Shown one piece after another: positions 18,205 through 28,124 of a stretch of 64,000 nucleotides of DNA. The notes under the pieces were generated by a model, which searched no databases, had not been told where the DNA came from, and saw only the letters and a program-made list of their open reading frames with translations. The stretch covers positions 3,286,001-3,350,000 of the forward strand of contig NZ_CP044016.1 of assembly GCF_004337365.2 (NCBI RefSeq), given 5' to 3'. A program made the translations under genes and the position numbers. Origin of the DNA: Rhizosphaericola mali (lineage in GTDB: Bacteria; Bacteroidota; Bacteroidia; Chitinophagales; Chitinophagaceae). Position 1 is the stretch's first letter. Each line of letters opens with the position of its first letter.

Positions 18205-18927
18205 ATGGAAAAGCATTTCTGGAAATTTTTACTGTCATTCTTAGCACTTGGATTGTTTTCTTGTAGTTCTACTAGAAAAAATGCAGCTTCTAATAGTTAT
18301 AGTTCTCGCAGCAACAGCAACTCCAATCAGCCTATGTTTATAGATGGAATTGAAGTCCTTCCTAGTAAAAGTCATTCCAAAGCTAGAAATCCAGAAACTC
18401 ATATTGAAAAAAACCTAGAAACACTTCATAGGTATTCTCAAAATCTATATAACAATTATGGCACTGAAAACGTCAATGACTTACAAGTAAAATATGCGTT
18501 GATTTTGAATACGGACATAGAAGATGTTAAAGCAGAATTGCCTCTATTAGCGGCAGTAGATCATTGGTGGGGAACACCTTATGTAATGGGTGGGAATACA
18601 GAAAGTGGTATTGATTGTTCAGGTTATAGTAAGATAATTTTGCACGATATATTTAGCACTGAAATACCAAGAACAGCACAAGAACAGTTTGCTCAATCTA
18701 ATCAACTATCTACAGATGATCAGCTACAAGAAGGGGATTTGGTATTTTTTGGTTCGAGCAAGAGAAATATTTCACATGTTGGTATATATATATCAAACAA
18801 TAAATTTACCCATGCATCCTCTTCTAAAGGTGTAATGATTAGTGATTTGAATGAAAAATATTGGTCAAAAAAATACCAAGGAAGCGGTAGATACAATATT
18901 ACAAATACTACCTCCTACATTCATTAG
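18205..18927 (+). CDS. NlpC/P60-family peptidoglycan hydrolase, lipoprotein
   Basis: Putative endopeptidase cutting D-Glu/diaminopimelate-type bonds in peptidoglycan stem peptides. The 240-residue protein has a lipobox (LFSC, Cys20), a Ser/Asn-rich linker and an NlpC/P60 domain from about residue 112. The catalytic Cys138 lies in GIDCSGYS, His191 in ISHVGIYI and the third polar residue His203 in KFTHAS. The entry motif WWGTPYVMGG and the GDLVFF strand are also typical. Anchoring in the outer or inner membrane facing the periplasm is inferred. The stop overlaps the convergent neighbour by 4 bases. Confidence 0.92.
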   Translation: MEKHFWKFLLSFLALGLFSCSSTRKNAASNSYSSRSNSNSNQPMFIDGIEVLPSKSHSKARNPETHIEKNLETLHRYSQNLYNNYGTENVNDLQVKYALILNTDIEDVKAELPLLAAVDHWWGTPYVMGGNTESGIDCSGYSKIILHDIFSTEIPRTAQEQFAQSNQLSTDDQLQEGDLVFFGSSKRNISHVGIYISNNKFTHASSSKGVMISDLNEKYWSKKYQGSGRYNITNTTSYIH

Positions 18928-19253
18928 TACAGCGGAAGAATATTTTGGTTATTTCCTTTTTCCTCATCTACAGTACGCTCTACATTCTTAACTTCTTCTA
19001 ACAAAAATGTGTAGAGTTTTTGAGAGTCGATGGTCAATTTGTCAAATTCAATGTTTAACTGAGGAATCAATTCCATCAAAGTATTTACACGTGCTTCTTC
19101 ATTTAAAAATTTGTTGAGAACAACAATTCTTTTCATTTCTAATAAACACCAACCGCTCTGAAAATTACCACGTTCATAGCGAATGAAGTAATCAGATTCT
19201 ACCAAAATCCGTTCTAGTTTTTCAACGAAAGCCTTATTGTATTTTATAACCAT
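18924..19253 (-). CDS. Conserved Bacteroidota hypothetical protein
   Basis: A 109-residue soluble-looking protein (MVIKYNKAFVEKLERILVE), mainly helical and charged, with a central strand region (YFIRYERGNFQSGWCLLEMKR) and no signal or membrane segment. I prefer the ATG at 19253 over the GTG at 19289, which adds a poor 12-residue leader close to rsmG. It lies 41 bases after rsmG (5 bases with the longer start) on the same strand, and the pair looks co-transcribed. Small proteins of this kind occur in other Bacteroidota; the function is unknown. Confidence 0.75.
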   Translation of the reverse strand: MVIKYNKAFVEKLERILVESDYFIRYERGNFQSGWCLLEMKRIVVLNKFLNEEARVNTLMELIPQLNIEFDKLTIDSQKLYTFLLEEVKNVERTVDEEKGNNQNILPLY

Positions 19254-19294
19254 AGTACAAAAATAATTCAATTCTACAAAATACAGCACACTTC

Positions 19295-19924
19295 CTACGC
19301 TGGTACGTGTAGCAAGTATTTTTCTTGAAAATATTCTTCTGGAAAAATATCGTAGACATCTACCTTATTTGGACGAAGACGGCTATCCGAAATTTCTTGT
19401 GCAAGATCTCCACCTTTTAAACAAATTAATCCATTAGCCATTTCTTGCGTATGACCTTTTTTCAAAATAGGTTTTGCCCAGCGCCATAAATCCGCTAAAG
19501 GAGCGACAGCCCGAGAAACAGCGTAGTCAAATTTTTGCCCTTTTATTTCTTCTATTCGAGCGTGTTTTGTTCGGATATTTTTAATTCCAGTTGCTTCAAC
19601 CACACCTTCTACAACTTTCAATTTTTTACCAATACTATCGACCAAAAGAAAATCCACTTCTGGATAAAAAATTGCCAATGGAACGCCAGGAAATCCGCCA
19701 CCACAACCAATATCCACAATGTTCGTTCCTGGTTGAAAATCAGCAACAGCTGCAATTGTTAGCGAGTGTAATACGTGCTTTAGATATAAACTATCAATAT
19801 CTTTTCTTGAGATTACATTGATCTGTGCATTCCACTCGCTATACGTTGGAAATAATAATTCCCATTTTTTCAACTGAGTATCTGTAAAATCATCAAAATA
19901 TTTCAATAAAATATCCAAATTCAT
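19295..19924 (-). CDS. rsmG: 16S rRNA (guanine-527-N7) methyltransferase RsmG
   Basis: Adds the m7G at position 527 of 16S rRNA using S-adenosylmethionine. The 209-residue protein has the RsmG start WNAQINVISRKDIDSLYLKHVLHS (shown in part: NVISRKDID, KHVLHS), the SAM motif VDIGCGGGFPGVPLAI, LLVDSIGKKLKVV, and the family motif YAVSRAVAPLADL. Length is typical. It follows the atpC terminator and precedes the small hypothetical protein. Confidence 0.96.
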   Translation of the reverse strand: MNLDILLKYFDDFTDTQLKKWELLFPTYSEWNAQINVISRKDIDSLYLKHVLHSLTIAAVADFQPGTNIVDIGCGGGFPGVPLAIFYPEVDFLLVDSIGKKLKVVEGVVEATGIKNIRTKHARIEEIKGQKFDYAVSRAVAPLADLWRWAKPILKKGHTQEMANGLICLKGGDLAQEISDSRLRPNKVDVYDIFPEEYFQEKYLLHVPA

Positions 19925-19944
19925 AATTGCAAATTGATTGAGAT

Positions 19945-19984
19945 AAAAAAATTCCGGAATAATGAACGAATCAAAATTCCGGAA
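19945..19984 (-). terminator. Terminator after atpC
   Basis: On the minus strand 19984-19976 (TTCCGGAAT) pairs with 19960-19952 (ATTCCGGAA) across a 15-base loop, followed by seven T residues to 19945. It separates atpD-atpC from rsmG. Confidence 0.7.
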
Positions 19985-20007
19985 ATATTTAATTAATTAG
20001 TAGTGAC

Positions 20008-20271
20008 CTATATAGAAGCATCTGCTCCTTCTGCCAATACAGAAACTTTATTATTTAAAACCTCTACAAACCCACCAGTGATAGAATAAGTAGCTGCTTT
20101 ATCTTTGGAGTCTTTCGATTTAAGTACTTTGATCGCACCCTTTCCTAAAGCACTTACTAAAGGAGCGTGTTGATCTAACACTTCAAATAATCCATCCACT
20201 CCTGGAAGTTGTACTCCATAAACTTCACCACTGAAGATTTTAGTTTCTGGAGTTAATATTTCTAATATCAC
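20008..20271 (-). CDS. atpC: F1Fo ATP synthase epsilon subunit (short form)
   Basis: Central-stalk subunit linking the rotor to F1. The 87-residue protein has the N-terminal beta-sandwich (ILTPETKIFSGEVYGVQLPGVDG, in part; QHAPLVSALGKGAIKV; YSITGGFVEVLNNKVSVLAEGA) and stops there. The C-terminal two-helix inhibitory domain of the about 139-residue E. coli protein is absent, a form known in Bacteroidota. It starts with GTG and follows atpD after 147 bases on the same strand. Confidence 0.95.
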   Translation of the reverse strand: MILEILTPETKIFSGEVYGVQLPGVDGLFEVLDQHAPLVSALGKGAIKVLKSKDSKDKAATYSITGGFVEVLNNKVSVLAEGADASI

Positions 20272-20418
20272 TTTAATTCAGTTAATAGTTAACAATTCAT
20301 AGTTAATGATTAATAATGGGCTATTTAAATTATAATCCTCTGATTACTATTGTCAAATTCAATATTTGAAATATCAAATTCAACTATTAATTATTCATTA
20401 TTAATTATTACCTAAATC
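20272..20418. repeat. AT-rich inverted/direct repeats between atpD and atpC
   Basis: A 147-base gap unusual inside an operon, made of TTAATAGTTAAC, CATAGTTAATGATTAATAATG, TCAAATTCAATATTTGAAATATC and ATTAATTATTCATTATTAATTATT-type words (overlapping near-repeats and partial palindromes). No gene is seen. It could be a decayed small repeat element. Confidence 0.45.
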
Positions 20419-21957
<1,539 letters not shown>

Positions 21958-22007
21958 TTATAGTAGTTTTTGGTTTTGATTAATTCTACTATTTTCTAAT
22001 TTGGGCG

Positions 22008-22015
22008 CAAAGGTA
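22008..22015 (-). promoter_or_regulatory. Minus-7 element for atpD-atpC
   Basis: TACCTTTG on the minus strand is a perfect TAnnTTTG, about 85 bases before the atpD ATG. The -33 region is only TTAAC, so half of the promoter is weak. Confidence 0.5.
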
Positions 22016-22083
22016 AGGAAACATAGATTTCTTTTGTTAAAAAGTTTCTAATTATTCTTTTTTTTCCCAATTTGTAAAACAAA

Positions 22084-22109
22084 AAGGTCAGAATTAATAT
22101 TCTGACCTT
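22084..22109 (-). terminator. Terminator after the outer-membrane protein gene
   Basis: A perfect 11-base inverted repeat (22084-22094 with 22099-22109, TAAT loop), followed on the minus strand by a T-rich tail. Confidence 0.85.
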
Positions 22110-22135
22110 AATTCCTATAAGTTGAAATTAGAAAA

Positions 22136-23005
22136 TTATCCTTTTCTTTTTCCTGGCAAAACGATACCCAAACTTAATACCATTTCATATGTACCGAATG
22201 TTTGCTTTGCAGAACCATCATATATATGCAAATGAGAATAAGCTGTACCAACTACTTTATTGGCAAATTCTAAATACACATAACGTCCGAAAGTACCTCT
22301 AATCGCGGCTTCCGCATCTGCCCCGAAACCACCAAATTGAAAGTCTGCATTATTTTGCTTGCCATCAATCTTAGCATCCACGTGTGGGATCATTACACCT
22401 AAACCACCTTTCAATAATAATGCAGCATCAAACCAATTAGTATTAAATGAAGTTAAATGTTTTCTATGTACCAAGTTGGCCATCAAGAAATTAGCACCAT
22501 TGTTTAATTGATATTGCAAAAATCTTTGTCCTGTTGTTGGATCTGGTCTATTGCTTATAAATTCATCTACTTGTTGACCATTAACAGTTCCTTTAATATG
22601 CAAAAGTTGATTGGTAGAAACTACGTATTTGGTATGATCAAAATTTATTTCAAATGCCCAATTGTCTTTGAAATAAAATCCCAATCTATAATTATATTGA
22701 GGTATGGATATTGCCTTGTGAAAAAAGTCTTGATCCCAGCCCGGATGATCATGCGCTCTTACATCAACAATGGTGTAATCATTGCCCAAAGACGGCTGTT
22801 TGATATGAAGATTACTTCCTGTGTACCACTCTTTGTTATATCCCCAAGAGAAGTACCACTCCCCTTTTTTACCTACACCTGATCCGTCTTTAAATTTCAT
22901 AACGGGTCTTTCTTGTTGAGGTTCACTATTATCCAATTGTTGCGCCAATAGACTTAAAGGCGCCAATGCTGCAAATAATACAGCCGCAAAAATCGATTTT
23001 TTCAC
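22136..23005 (-). CDS. Putative outer-membrane beta-barrel protein
   Basis: A secreted protein of about 289 residues with a signal peptide ending SLLAQQ, then alternating hydrophobic/polar strands with many aromatic residues (GEWYFSWGYNKEWYTG, YNYRLGFYFKDNWAFEINFD, ALLLKGGLGVMIPHVDA) and a short basic end, LPGKRKG. It fits a small eight- to twelve-strand barrel; no named family is recognised. The GTG at 23005 gives a compact signal peptide (MKKSIFAAVLF); a TTG at 23023 would add six residues. It lies just downstream of the AraC regulator, same strand, 78 bases apart. Confidence 0.75.
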   Translation of the reverse strand: MKKSIFAAVLFAALAPLSLLAQQLDNSEPQQERPVMKFKDGSGVGKKGEWYFSWGYNKEWYTGSNLHIKQPSLGNDYTIVDVRAHDHPGWDQDFFHKAISIPQYNYRLGFYFKDNWAFEINFDHTKYVVSTNQLLHIKGTVNGQQVDEFISNRPDPTTGQRFLQYQLNNGANFLMANLVHRKHLTSFNTNWFDAALLLKGGLGVMIPHVDAKIDGKQNNADFQFGGFGADAEAAIRGTFGRYVYLEFANKVVGTAYSHLHIYDGSAKQTFGTYEMVLSLGIVLPGKRKG

Positions 23006-23083
23006 TTTACAATATTTATTCAAAAAAACAAATGTTACTTACGCTTATGGTAAATCTCTTTGCAGTGCGGTAATGGGAACAAA

Positions 23084-24007
23084 TTAAAAGTTTTGCTTCA
23101 TCAATAATTCACAAGGTTTTAATCCTGTAAATTTTTTAAATGCTGTAGAAAAATGGGAAATAGATGAATAACCCAATAGCTCAGAAACCTCCGTTACATT
23201 CAATCCTTTTTCATACAAAAGGTATCGAGCTTTTTCCATTCTTTTATCTTGATAAAATTCAAAGATAGTCGTTCCAAACAATTCTTTGAATCCTTTTTTC
23301 AAATAGCACTCATTCATGGCTATTTTCTTGCTCAATTCTTTTATAGTTAAAGGCGTACCGAGATTGTCTTCCAAGATATCTCTTGCATCGTAAATACGAT
23401 TAACTACCTCTGCCTCTAACAAGAATGGGCAACTTGGCATTTCCATAACTTCCTCATTGAGCACTTCCATACTATAAAGTAAAAGTTCGCTCACCTTGGA
23501 ATGTAAAAGAATATTGTCTAAGGATTGATTATGATCCACATCTAACAACGCATTCAAGACCGATTTATTACGATCTTCCATGGGAATGGATTTATTAAAT
23601 GATTTCGGATATTTGAATGCTAAAACTTTTTCGCGTCTAGTTTTAAACGTTTTGCTGGTGACTAATTTTCGTAAAAAAATAGAGTCAAATCGAAAATTAA
23701 AATAATCGACTGTTGCTATTTCAGGTTTTAAAACACAACCGTTACAATCTTTTTCACAATAACAATTGCCATAAATACAGAATTTTAAGTCTAAATATTT
23801 TTCACGCCCATTTTTTCCAGAATTGTAATTATATACAATCTCTCCCGCATCAAGACGATGCATCTCTTCAGAATCATCATCAGCCTCATATCTTCTAATC
23901 GTCACATTCACAGCATCTTGCATCGACTGCTTGTGTTCGAATAAAAGATTTAGATTTAGACCTTCTTTTAGATTGGATATATTTTGATTTAAACTCGATT
24001 GCAACAT
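23084..24007 (-). CDS. AraC-family transcriptional regulator with N-terminal cysteine cluster
   Basis: DNA-binding regulator with a C-terminal AraC double helix-turn-helix: LTIKELSKKIAMNECYLKKG and, in the second helix pair, NVTEVSELLGYSSISHFSTA with FKKFTGLKP. The N-terminal part carries CIYGNCYCEKDCNGC, a CxxxxCxCxxxCxxC pattern (residues 77-91 from this start) that could bind a metal or an iron-sulfur cluster. I chose the ATG at 24007 (307 residues) because a TACTTTTG element sits 11 bases before it; a start at 24058 would lie upstream of that element. The targets may include the adjacent outer-membrane protein gene. Confidence 0.9.
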   Translation of the reverse strand: MLQSSLNQNISNLKEGLNLNLLFEHKQSMQDAVNVTIRRYEADDDSEEMHRLDAGEIVYNYNSGKNGREKYLDLKFCIYGNCYCEKDCNGCVLKPEIATVDYFNFRFDSIFLRKLVTSKTFKTRREKVLAFKYPKSFNKSIPMEDRNKSVLNALLDVDHNQSLDNILLHSKVSELLLYSMEVLNEEVMEMPSCPFLLEAEVVNRIYDARDILEDNLGTPLTIKELSKKIAMNECYLKKGFKELFGTTIFEFYQDKRMEKARYLLYEKGLNVTEVSELLGYSSISHFSTAFKKFTGLKPCELLMKQNF

Positions 24008-24018
24008 AATACGAAATG

Positions 24019-24026
24019 CAAAAGTA
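24019..24026 (-). promoter_or_regulatory. Minus-7 element deciding the start of the AraC gene
   Basis: TACTTTTG on the minus strand, a perfect TAnnTTTG, 11 bases upstream of the ATG at 24007. No clear -33 element is visible at the usual distance. Confidence 0.4.
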
Positions 24027-24106
24027 TTGTTTAAATGAATATAAAACGAGAAAATCAATGTTGAAACAACATTTTGAAAGATTCTCTCGTTTAATTTTAC
24101 ATTATT

Positions 24107-25516
24107 TTACTTTCTTTTTACAATCTGTGCGACCAAATCCGCTTCGGTTGCTAATTTTCCATTTACATAGACCGTTCCACGCATTTCGCAGATACCTCTT
24201 CTTATAGGTGCACTCAATTCCATTTTCAACAACATTGTATCGCCAGGACGTACCATTTGTTTAAATTTGCAATTATCAATTTTCATGAAATAAGTATCGT
24301 ATTTCGCACCGTCATTCATGGCATTGATACATAAAATGCCACCAGTTTGAGCCAACGCTTCTATTTGCAATACACCTGGCATAATTGGATTTCCAGGAAA
24401 ATGTCCTTGAAAAAACTGTTCGTTGAACGTAATATTTTTCACTCCAACTATATGTGTATCAGAAAGTTCAATAATCTTATCCACTAATAAGAATGGATAA
24501 CGATGAGGCAATGTATTTTCGATCGCAATCGCATCATAAACAGGTGCTTTTGTCGGATCGTAAACAGGTAAACCTTTTTGAAGTTTTAACTTCTTAACAT
24601 ATTTTTTAACTTCTTTAGCAAAACCAACATTTGTTTTATGTCCTGGTTTATTTGCAATAATTTTAGCTTTTATAGGATAACCAATCAAGGCCAGATCACC
24701 TAAAACGTCCAACAATTTATGACGTGCAGGCTCATTAGGACTGCGCAAAGCAATATGATTTACATAACCTTGAGATGGGATTTCAATACCTTCTTTATTA
24801 AATAACTTACTCAAATGTTGTTTTGTCTCATCGTCTACTGGTTGATTTACAATAACAATAGCATTATCTAAATCTCCCCCTTTTATCAAGTTATTTTTTA
24901 AAAGAGGCTCCAATTCATGTAAAAAAACAAATGTTCTACAATTAGCAAATTCTGTATTAAAATCAGCAACATGCTCTAATGTAGCATATTGACTACCCAA
25001 TACAGGACTATTAAAATCAATCAAAGTTGTGATGGAATAATGATCAGATGGTAATGCAGTCAATTGTGCATCTTTTTCTTCATCTTTAAAAGTTATAACC
25101 TCAGAGATTGTATACCACTCTTTGTCCGCATCTTGCTCAACCACGCCAACATGTTCAATCGCTTCGACAAAATACTTAGAGCTACCATCTAAAATGGGAA
25201 TTTCAGGTCCATCAACAGCTACCAAAACATTATCCACGCCACAACCAACAAATGCTGCCATCAAATGCTCAATTGTAGATATTTTACCTACACTGAGATC
25301 AATAACAGTACCTCTACCAGTATCAGATACTTTATCACAATCAACTCTTACGGGAGTCGCATTTTCTAAATCTGATCTTACAAATTGATATCCAGATCCT
25401 GATTCAAGAGGGGTAATATGTAGATGCACCATTTCTCCAGTATGCAAACCAATACCTTTTAAATCAATACTAGCACCAATCGTGTGTTGTTTGTCGGGAT
25501 TAAAATTTATAGCCAT
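24107..25516 (-). CDS. lpxC/fabZ: Bifunctional LpxC deacetylase / FabZ dehydratase
   Basis: Fused enzyme typical of Bacteroidota. The LpxC part (about 1-305) removes acetate from UDP-3-O-acyl-GlcNAc, the committed step of lipid A synthesis. Zinc ligands lie in STIEHLMAAFVGCGVDN and RHKLLDVLGDLALIG, and NKPGHKTN carries the catalytic histidine. The FabZ part (about 315-469) dehydrates 3-hydroxyacyl-ACP, with LPHRYPFLLVDKI, the active-site GHFPGNPIMPG and QIEALAQTGG. Total 469 residues. It follows lpxD by 50 bases in the same orientation, so both lipid A steps are co-expressed. Confidence 0.97.
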   Translation of the reverse strand: MAINFNPDKQHTIGASIDLKGIGLHTGEMVHLHITPLESGSGYQFVRSDLENATPVRVDCDKVSDTGRGTVIDLSVGKISTIEHLMAAFVGCGVDNVLVAVDGPEIPILDGSSKYFVEAIEHVGVVEQDADKEWYTISEVITFKDEEKDAQLTALPSDHYSITTLIDFNSPVLGSQYATLEHVADFNTEFANCRTFVFLHELEPLLKNNLIKGGDLDNAIVIVNQPVDDETKQHLSKLFNKEGIEIPSQGYVNHIALRSPNEPARHKLLDVLGDLALIGYPIKAKIIANKPGHKTNVGFAKEVKKYVKKLKLQKGLPVYDPTKAPVYDAIAIENTLPHRYPFLLVDKIIELSDTHIVGVKNITFNEQFFQGHFPGNPIMPGVLQIEALAQTGGILCINAMNDGAKYDTYFMKIDNCKFKQMVRPGDTMLLKMELSAPIRRGICEMRGTVYVNGKLATEADLVAQIVKRK

Positions 25517-25566
25517 AAATTCAGATTTTCCTTTTGTACTAAAAAGTACAATTCTCGAGAAAAAAT

Positions 25567-26610
25567 TTAATTTTTATTTTTTAGTAATTCGATTTCTTTT
25601 TCTAATTCTTCCAATCGTTTTAGCATATCAGGAAGACCACGCATCAATACTTGGCTTCTGACCATCGCGCTAAAATTATAAGCTGGCGTTCCCGTTACAG
25701 AAGATTTAGGTACAGTGATAGATTTCGTCACACCACTTTGCGCATTAATTTTAGTAAAATCAGCAATGCGTATATGACCAACGACACCAACTTGCCCTCC
25801 TATCATTACATACTTGCCCACTTTGGAACTACCACTAACACCGGCTTGTGCTGCGATTACAGTATTTTCGCCAACTTCTACATTGTGTGCAATTTGAATC
25901 AGGTTATCCAATTTTACACCCGTACGTATAAATGTAGAACCTATTGTAGATCGATCAATAGTTGTATTTGCACCAATTTCCACATTATCTTCAATTACAA
26001 CATTTCCGATCTGCGGTATTTTAGCATAAGAGCCATCCGGATTAGGCGCAAAACCAAATCCATCAGAACCGATAACGATACCTGCGTGTAAGATTACATT
26101 TTTACCAATGATACAATCATGGTAAATAGATACATTCGCATTAATCACCGTACCGTCACCAATCTTAACGTTTTCTCCTATAAAAACGCCTGGATATATT
26201 TTTACATTATCTCCAATTTCTGCATTTGCACTGATGTAAGCAAAATCCGCAACAAATACATCTTTTCCTATTTTGGCACTTGAATGAATAGAAGCTTTTG
26301 CCTCAATGCCAACATGATGCGACATTCTCAATTTGGAATAAAGATCCAATAAGGTTGCAAAGGCACTATAAGAATCAGACACTCTTACTAAAGTCGCCTT
26401 TACTTTATCTTTTAAGACTAAATCACTATTAACAATTACAATAGAAGCATCTGTAGAATAGAGATACTCTTCGTATTTAGGATTAGATAAAAAACTTAAT
26501 TGACCAGATTTTGCTTCTTCAATTTTTCCAAAGGATTGGACACTCACGTTTTCATCGCCTTCCACTACCCCTTGGATAATCTGTGCCAATTGGCTTGCTG
26601 TAAATTGCAT
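25567..26610 (-). CDS. lpxD: UDP-3-O-acylglucosamine N-acyltransferase LpxD
   Basis: Adds the second 3-hydroxyacyl chain in lipid A synthesis. The 347-residue protein has the N-terminal uridine-binding domain (ASQLAQIIQGVVEGDE, LSFLSNPKYE), then a left-handed beta-helix of hexapeptide repeats (IGDNVKIYPGVFIGENVKIG and the like, about 105-300). The catalytic histidine lies in QIAHNVEVGENTVIA. A C-terminal helix (MLKRLEELEKEIELLKN) completes the trimer. It is first in an lpxD-lpxC/fabZ unit. Confidence 0.97.
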   Translation of the reverse strand: MQFTASQLAQIIQGVVEGDENVSVQSFGKIEEAKSGQLSFLSNPKYEEYLYSTDASIVIVNSDLVLKDKVKATLVRVSDSYSAFATLLDLYSKLRMSHHVGIEAKASIHSSAKIGKDVFVADFAYISANAEIGDNVKIYPGVFIGENVKIGDGTVINANVSIYHDCIIGKNVILHAGIVIGSDGFGFAPNPDGSYAKIPQIGNVVIEDNVEIGANTTIDRSTIGSTFIRTGVKLDNLIQIAHNVEVGENTVIAAQAGVSGSSKVGKYVMIGGQVGVVGHIRIADFTKINAQSGVTKSITVPKSSVTGTPAYNFSAMVRSQVLMRGLPDMLKRLEELEKEIELLKNKN

Positions 26611-26667
26611 TCTATTTTATTTACGCAAATAATATGTCATCCACAAAATTATCTGCTATTTGGACGG

Positions 26668-26675
26668 CAAATATA
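26668..26675 (-). promoter_or_regulatory. Minus-7 element for lpxD-lpxC/fabZ
   Basis: TATATTTG on the minus strand (perfect TAnnTTTG), 57 bases before the lpxD ATG. The -33 region has no clear TTTG. Confidence 0.4.
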
Positions 26676-26736
26676 CCTTTTTAATAATAAGTAAATTAAC
26701 AGAAACTTCTTATTCGTCTAAAATTCATATATCAAC

Positions 26737-27960
26737 CTATTTACACTCTTTCGGATAACAGATATAATACTTTTTTACAGGAATTGATAAAGTACTAGAT
26801 ATCAATGCATTATCAACTTCTGCAATATCTTTTATAATGCCATTTTTATATAAAATCTGGATATTTTCATCCGCAGGCTTGTAGGTTGTGTTGGTCGCTT
26901 CACCTTTGAATATGAAGTAATCTATTTCATCAGAAGTAAACAATCCTTTTTTCAATGCAATAGCCTTCTTTTCTTCTAACAAATCCTCGTCTATAGGTTG
27001 AGATTGAATTACACATTTTAATAATTTGCGATTGAGCAACATACTTGCTAACTTAGACAAAACATTATCTGGATGATTTGCCCATTTTTTTACAGCAAAA
27101 ATTACATCATTATCGTCCAATTTGCAAAATTTATCTAAAATATCACGTGTCATTTTTCCTTTAAATCCTTTTAGGAAAAAATCTAATGGCCCACCAATTT
27201 TCAATTGAAGATCATCATCGTGATAAATTTCCGTGGCTCTACGCATTATTCGCACAAGCATTTTCTCCGCTGCCAAGACGGTCTTATGCATGTACACTTG
27301 CCAGTACATCTGACGACGAGAAATGAGAAATTTTTCGATACTATAAATACCTTTTTCCTCAATCATTAACTCATCCTCTTGCACGGCTAACATTTGCAAA
27401 ATACGATCATAACCAATCACACCTTCACTTACTCCAGTAAAATAACTATCTCGAGATAAATAATCCAAACGATCCATATCTACTTGGCTACTAATTAATT
27501 GGTGTAAAAATGGCTTGTGATATTTTCCCGAAAAAATAGCAATCGCGAGGTCCAATTTTCCGCCCATTTGCTCATTGAGCACTTCCATTATATACAAACT
27601 AATAATCTCATGATCTACACCACGTACCAGCGAATGCTCCAATGCATGTGAAAATGGTCCGTGTCCCACATCATGTAACAAAATGGCAGCTTTCACCGCA
27701 AATTCCTCTTTTTTGGAAATTTCTACGCCTTTTTTCTTCAATTCGTCAATTGCCAATCCTGTTAGATGATATGCACCTAAGGAATGTAACAATCTTGTAT
27801 GCACAGCTCCTGGATAAACTAATGGCGCTAATGCCATCTGTCTAATCCTGCGCAAACGCTGATAATAAGGATGAGCGATAATTTCGAAAATATCTTTTGA
27901 ATCAATGGAAATAAAGCCATGAACCGGATCATTGATAATTTTGCGGAAGGATTGCGCCAT
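26737..27960 (-). CDS. HD-domain phosphohydrolase (SAMHD1/dGTPase-like)
   Basis: A 407-residue metal-dependent phosphohydrolase of the HD superfamily. It starts with INDPVHGFISID and continues YYQRLRRIRQMALAPLVYPGAVHTRLLHSLG, given in part as RRIRQM and VHTRLLHSLG. The metal-binding HD pair is in ILLHDVGHGPFSHALEH, with further conserved residues in SSQVDMDRLDYLSRDSYFTGV. This is the pattern of YdhJ/SAMHD1-like proteins, some of which hydrolyse dNTPs; the substrate here is not known. It is divergent from porX across 164 bases. Confidence 0.88.
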   Translation of the reverse strand: MAQSFRKIINDPVHGFISIDSKDIFEIIAHPYYQRLRRIRQMALAPLVYPGAVHTRLLHSLGAYHLTGLAIDELKKKGVEISKKEEFAVKAAILLHDVGHGPFSHALEHSLVRGVDHEIISLYIMEVLNEQMGGKLDLAIAIFSGKYHKPFLHQLISSQVDMDRLDYLSRDSYFTGVSEGVIGYDRILQMLAVQEDELMIEEKGIYSIEKFLISRRQMYWQVYMHKTVLAAEKMLVRIMRRATEIYHDDDLQLKIGGPLDFFLKGFKGKMTRDILDKFCKLDDNDVIFAVKKWANHPDNVLSKLASMLLNRKLLKCVIQSQPIDEDLLEEKKAIALKKGLFTSDEIDYFIFKGEATNTTYKPADENIQILYKNGIIKDIAEVDNALISSTLSIPVKKYYICYPKECK

Positions 27961-28124
27961 TTTTTATGATATATTTCTACAAATCTCTGTAAAATATAGA
28001 AAATGAATTCACTAAATTGCAACTTATTGCGATTTTGTTCAATTTTTACCTTGTAATTAAGGGTACATTTTTACAAACGCACAACAGATGTTCTACTATT
28101 TTAGAATTTTAAAAATGGAAAATT

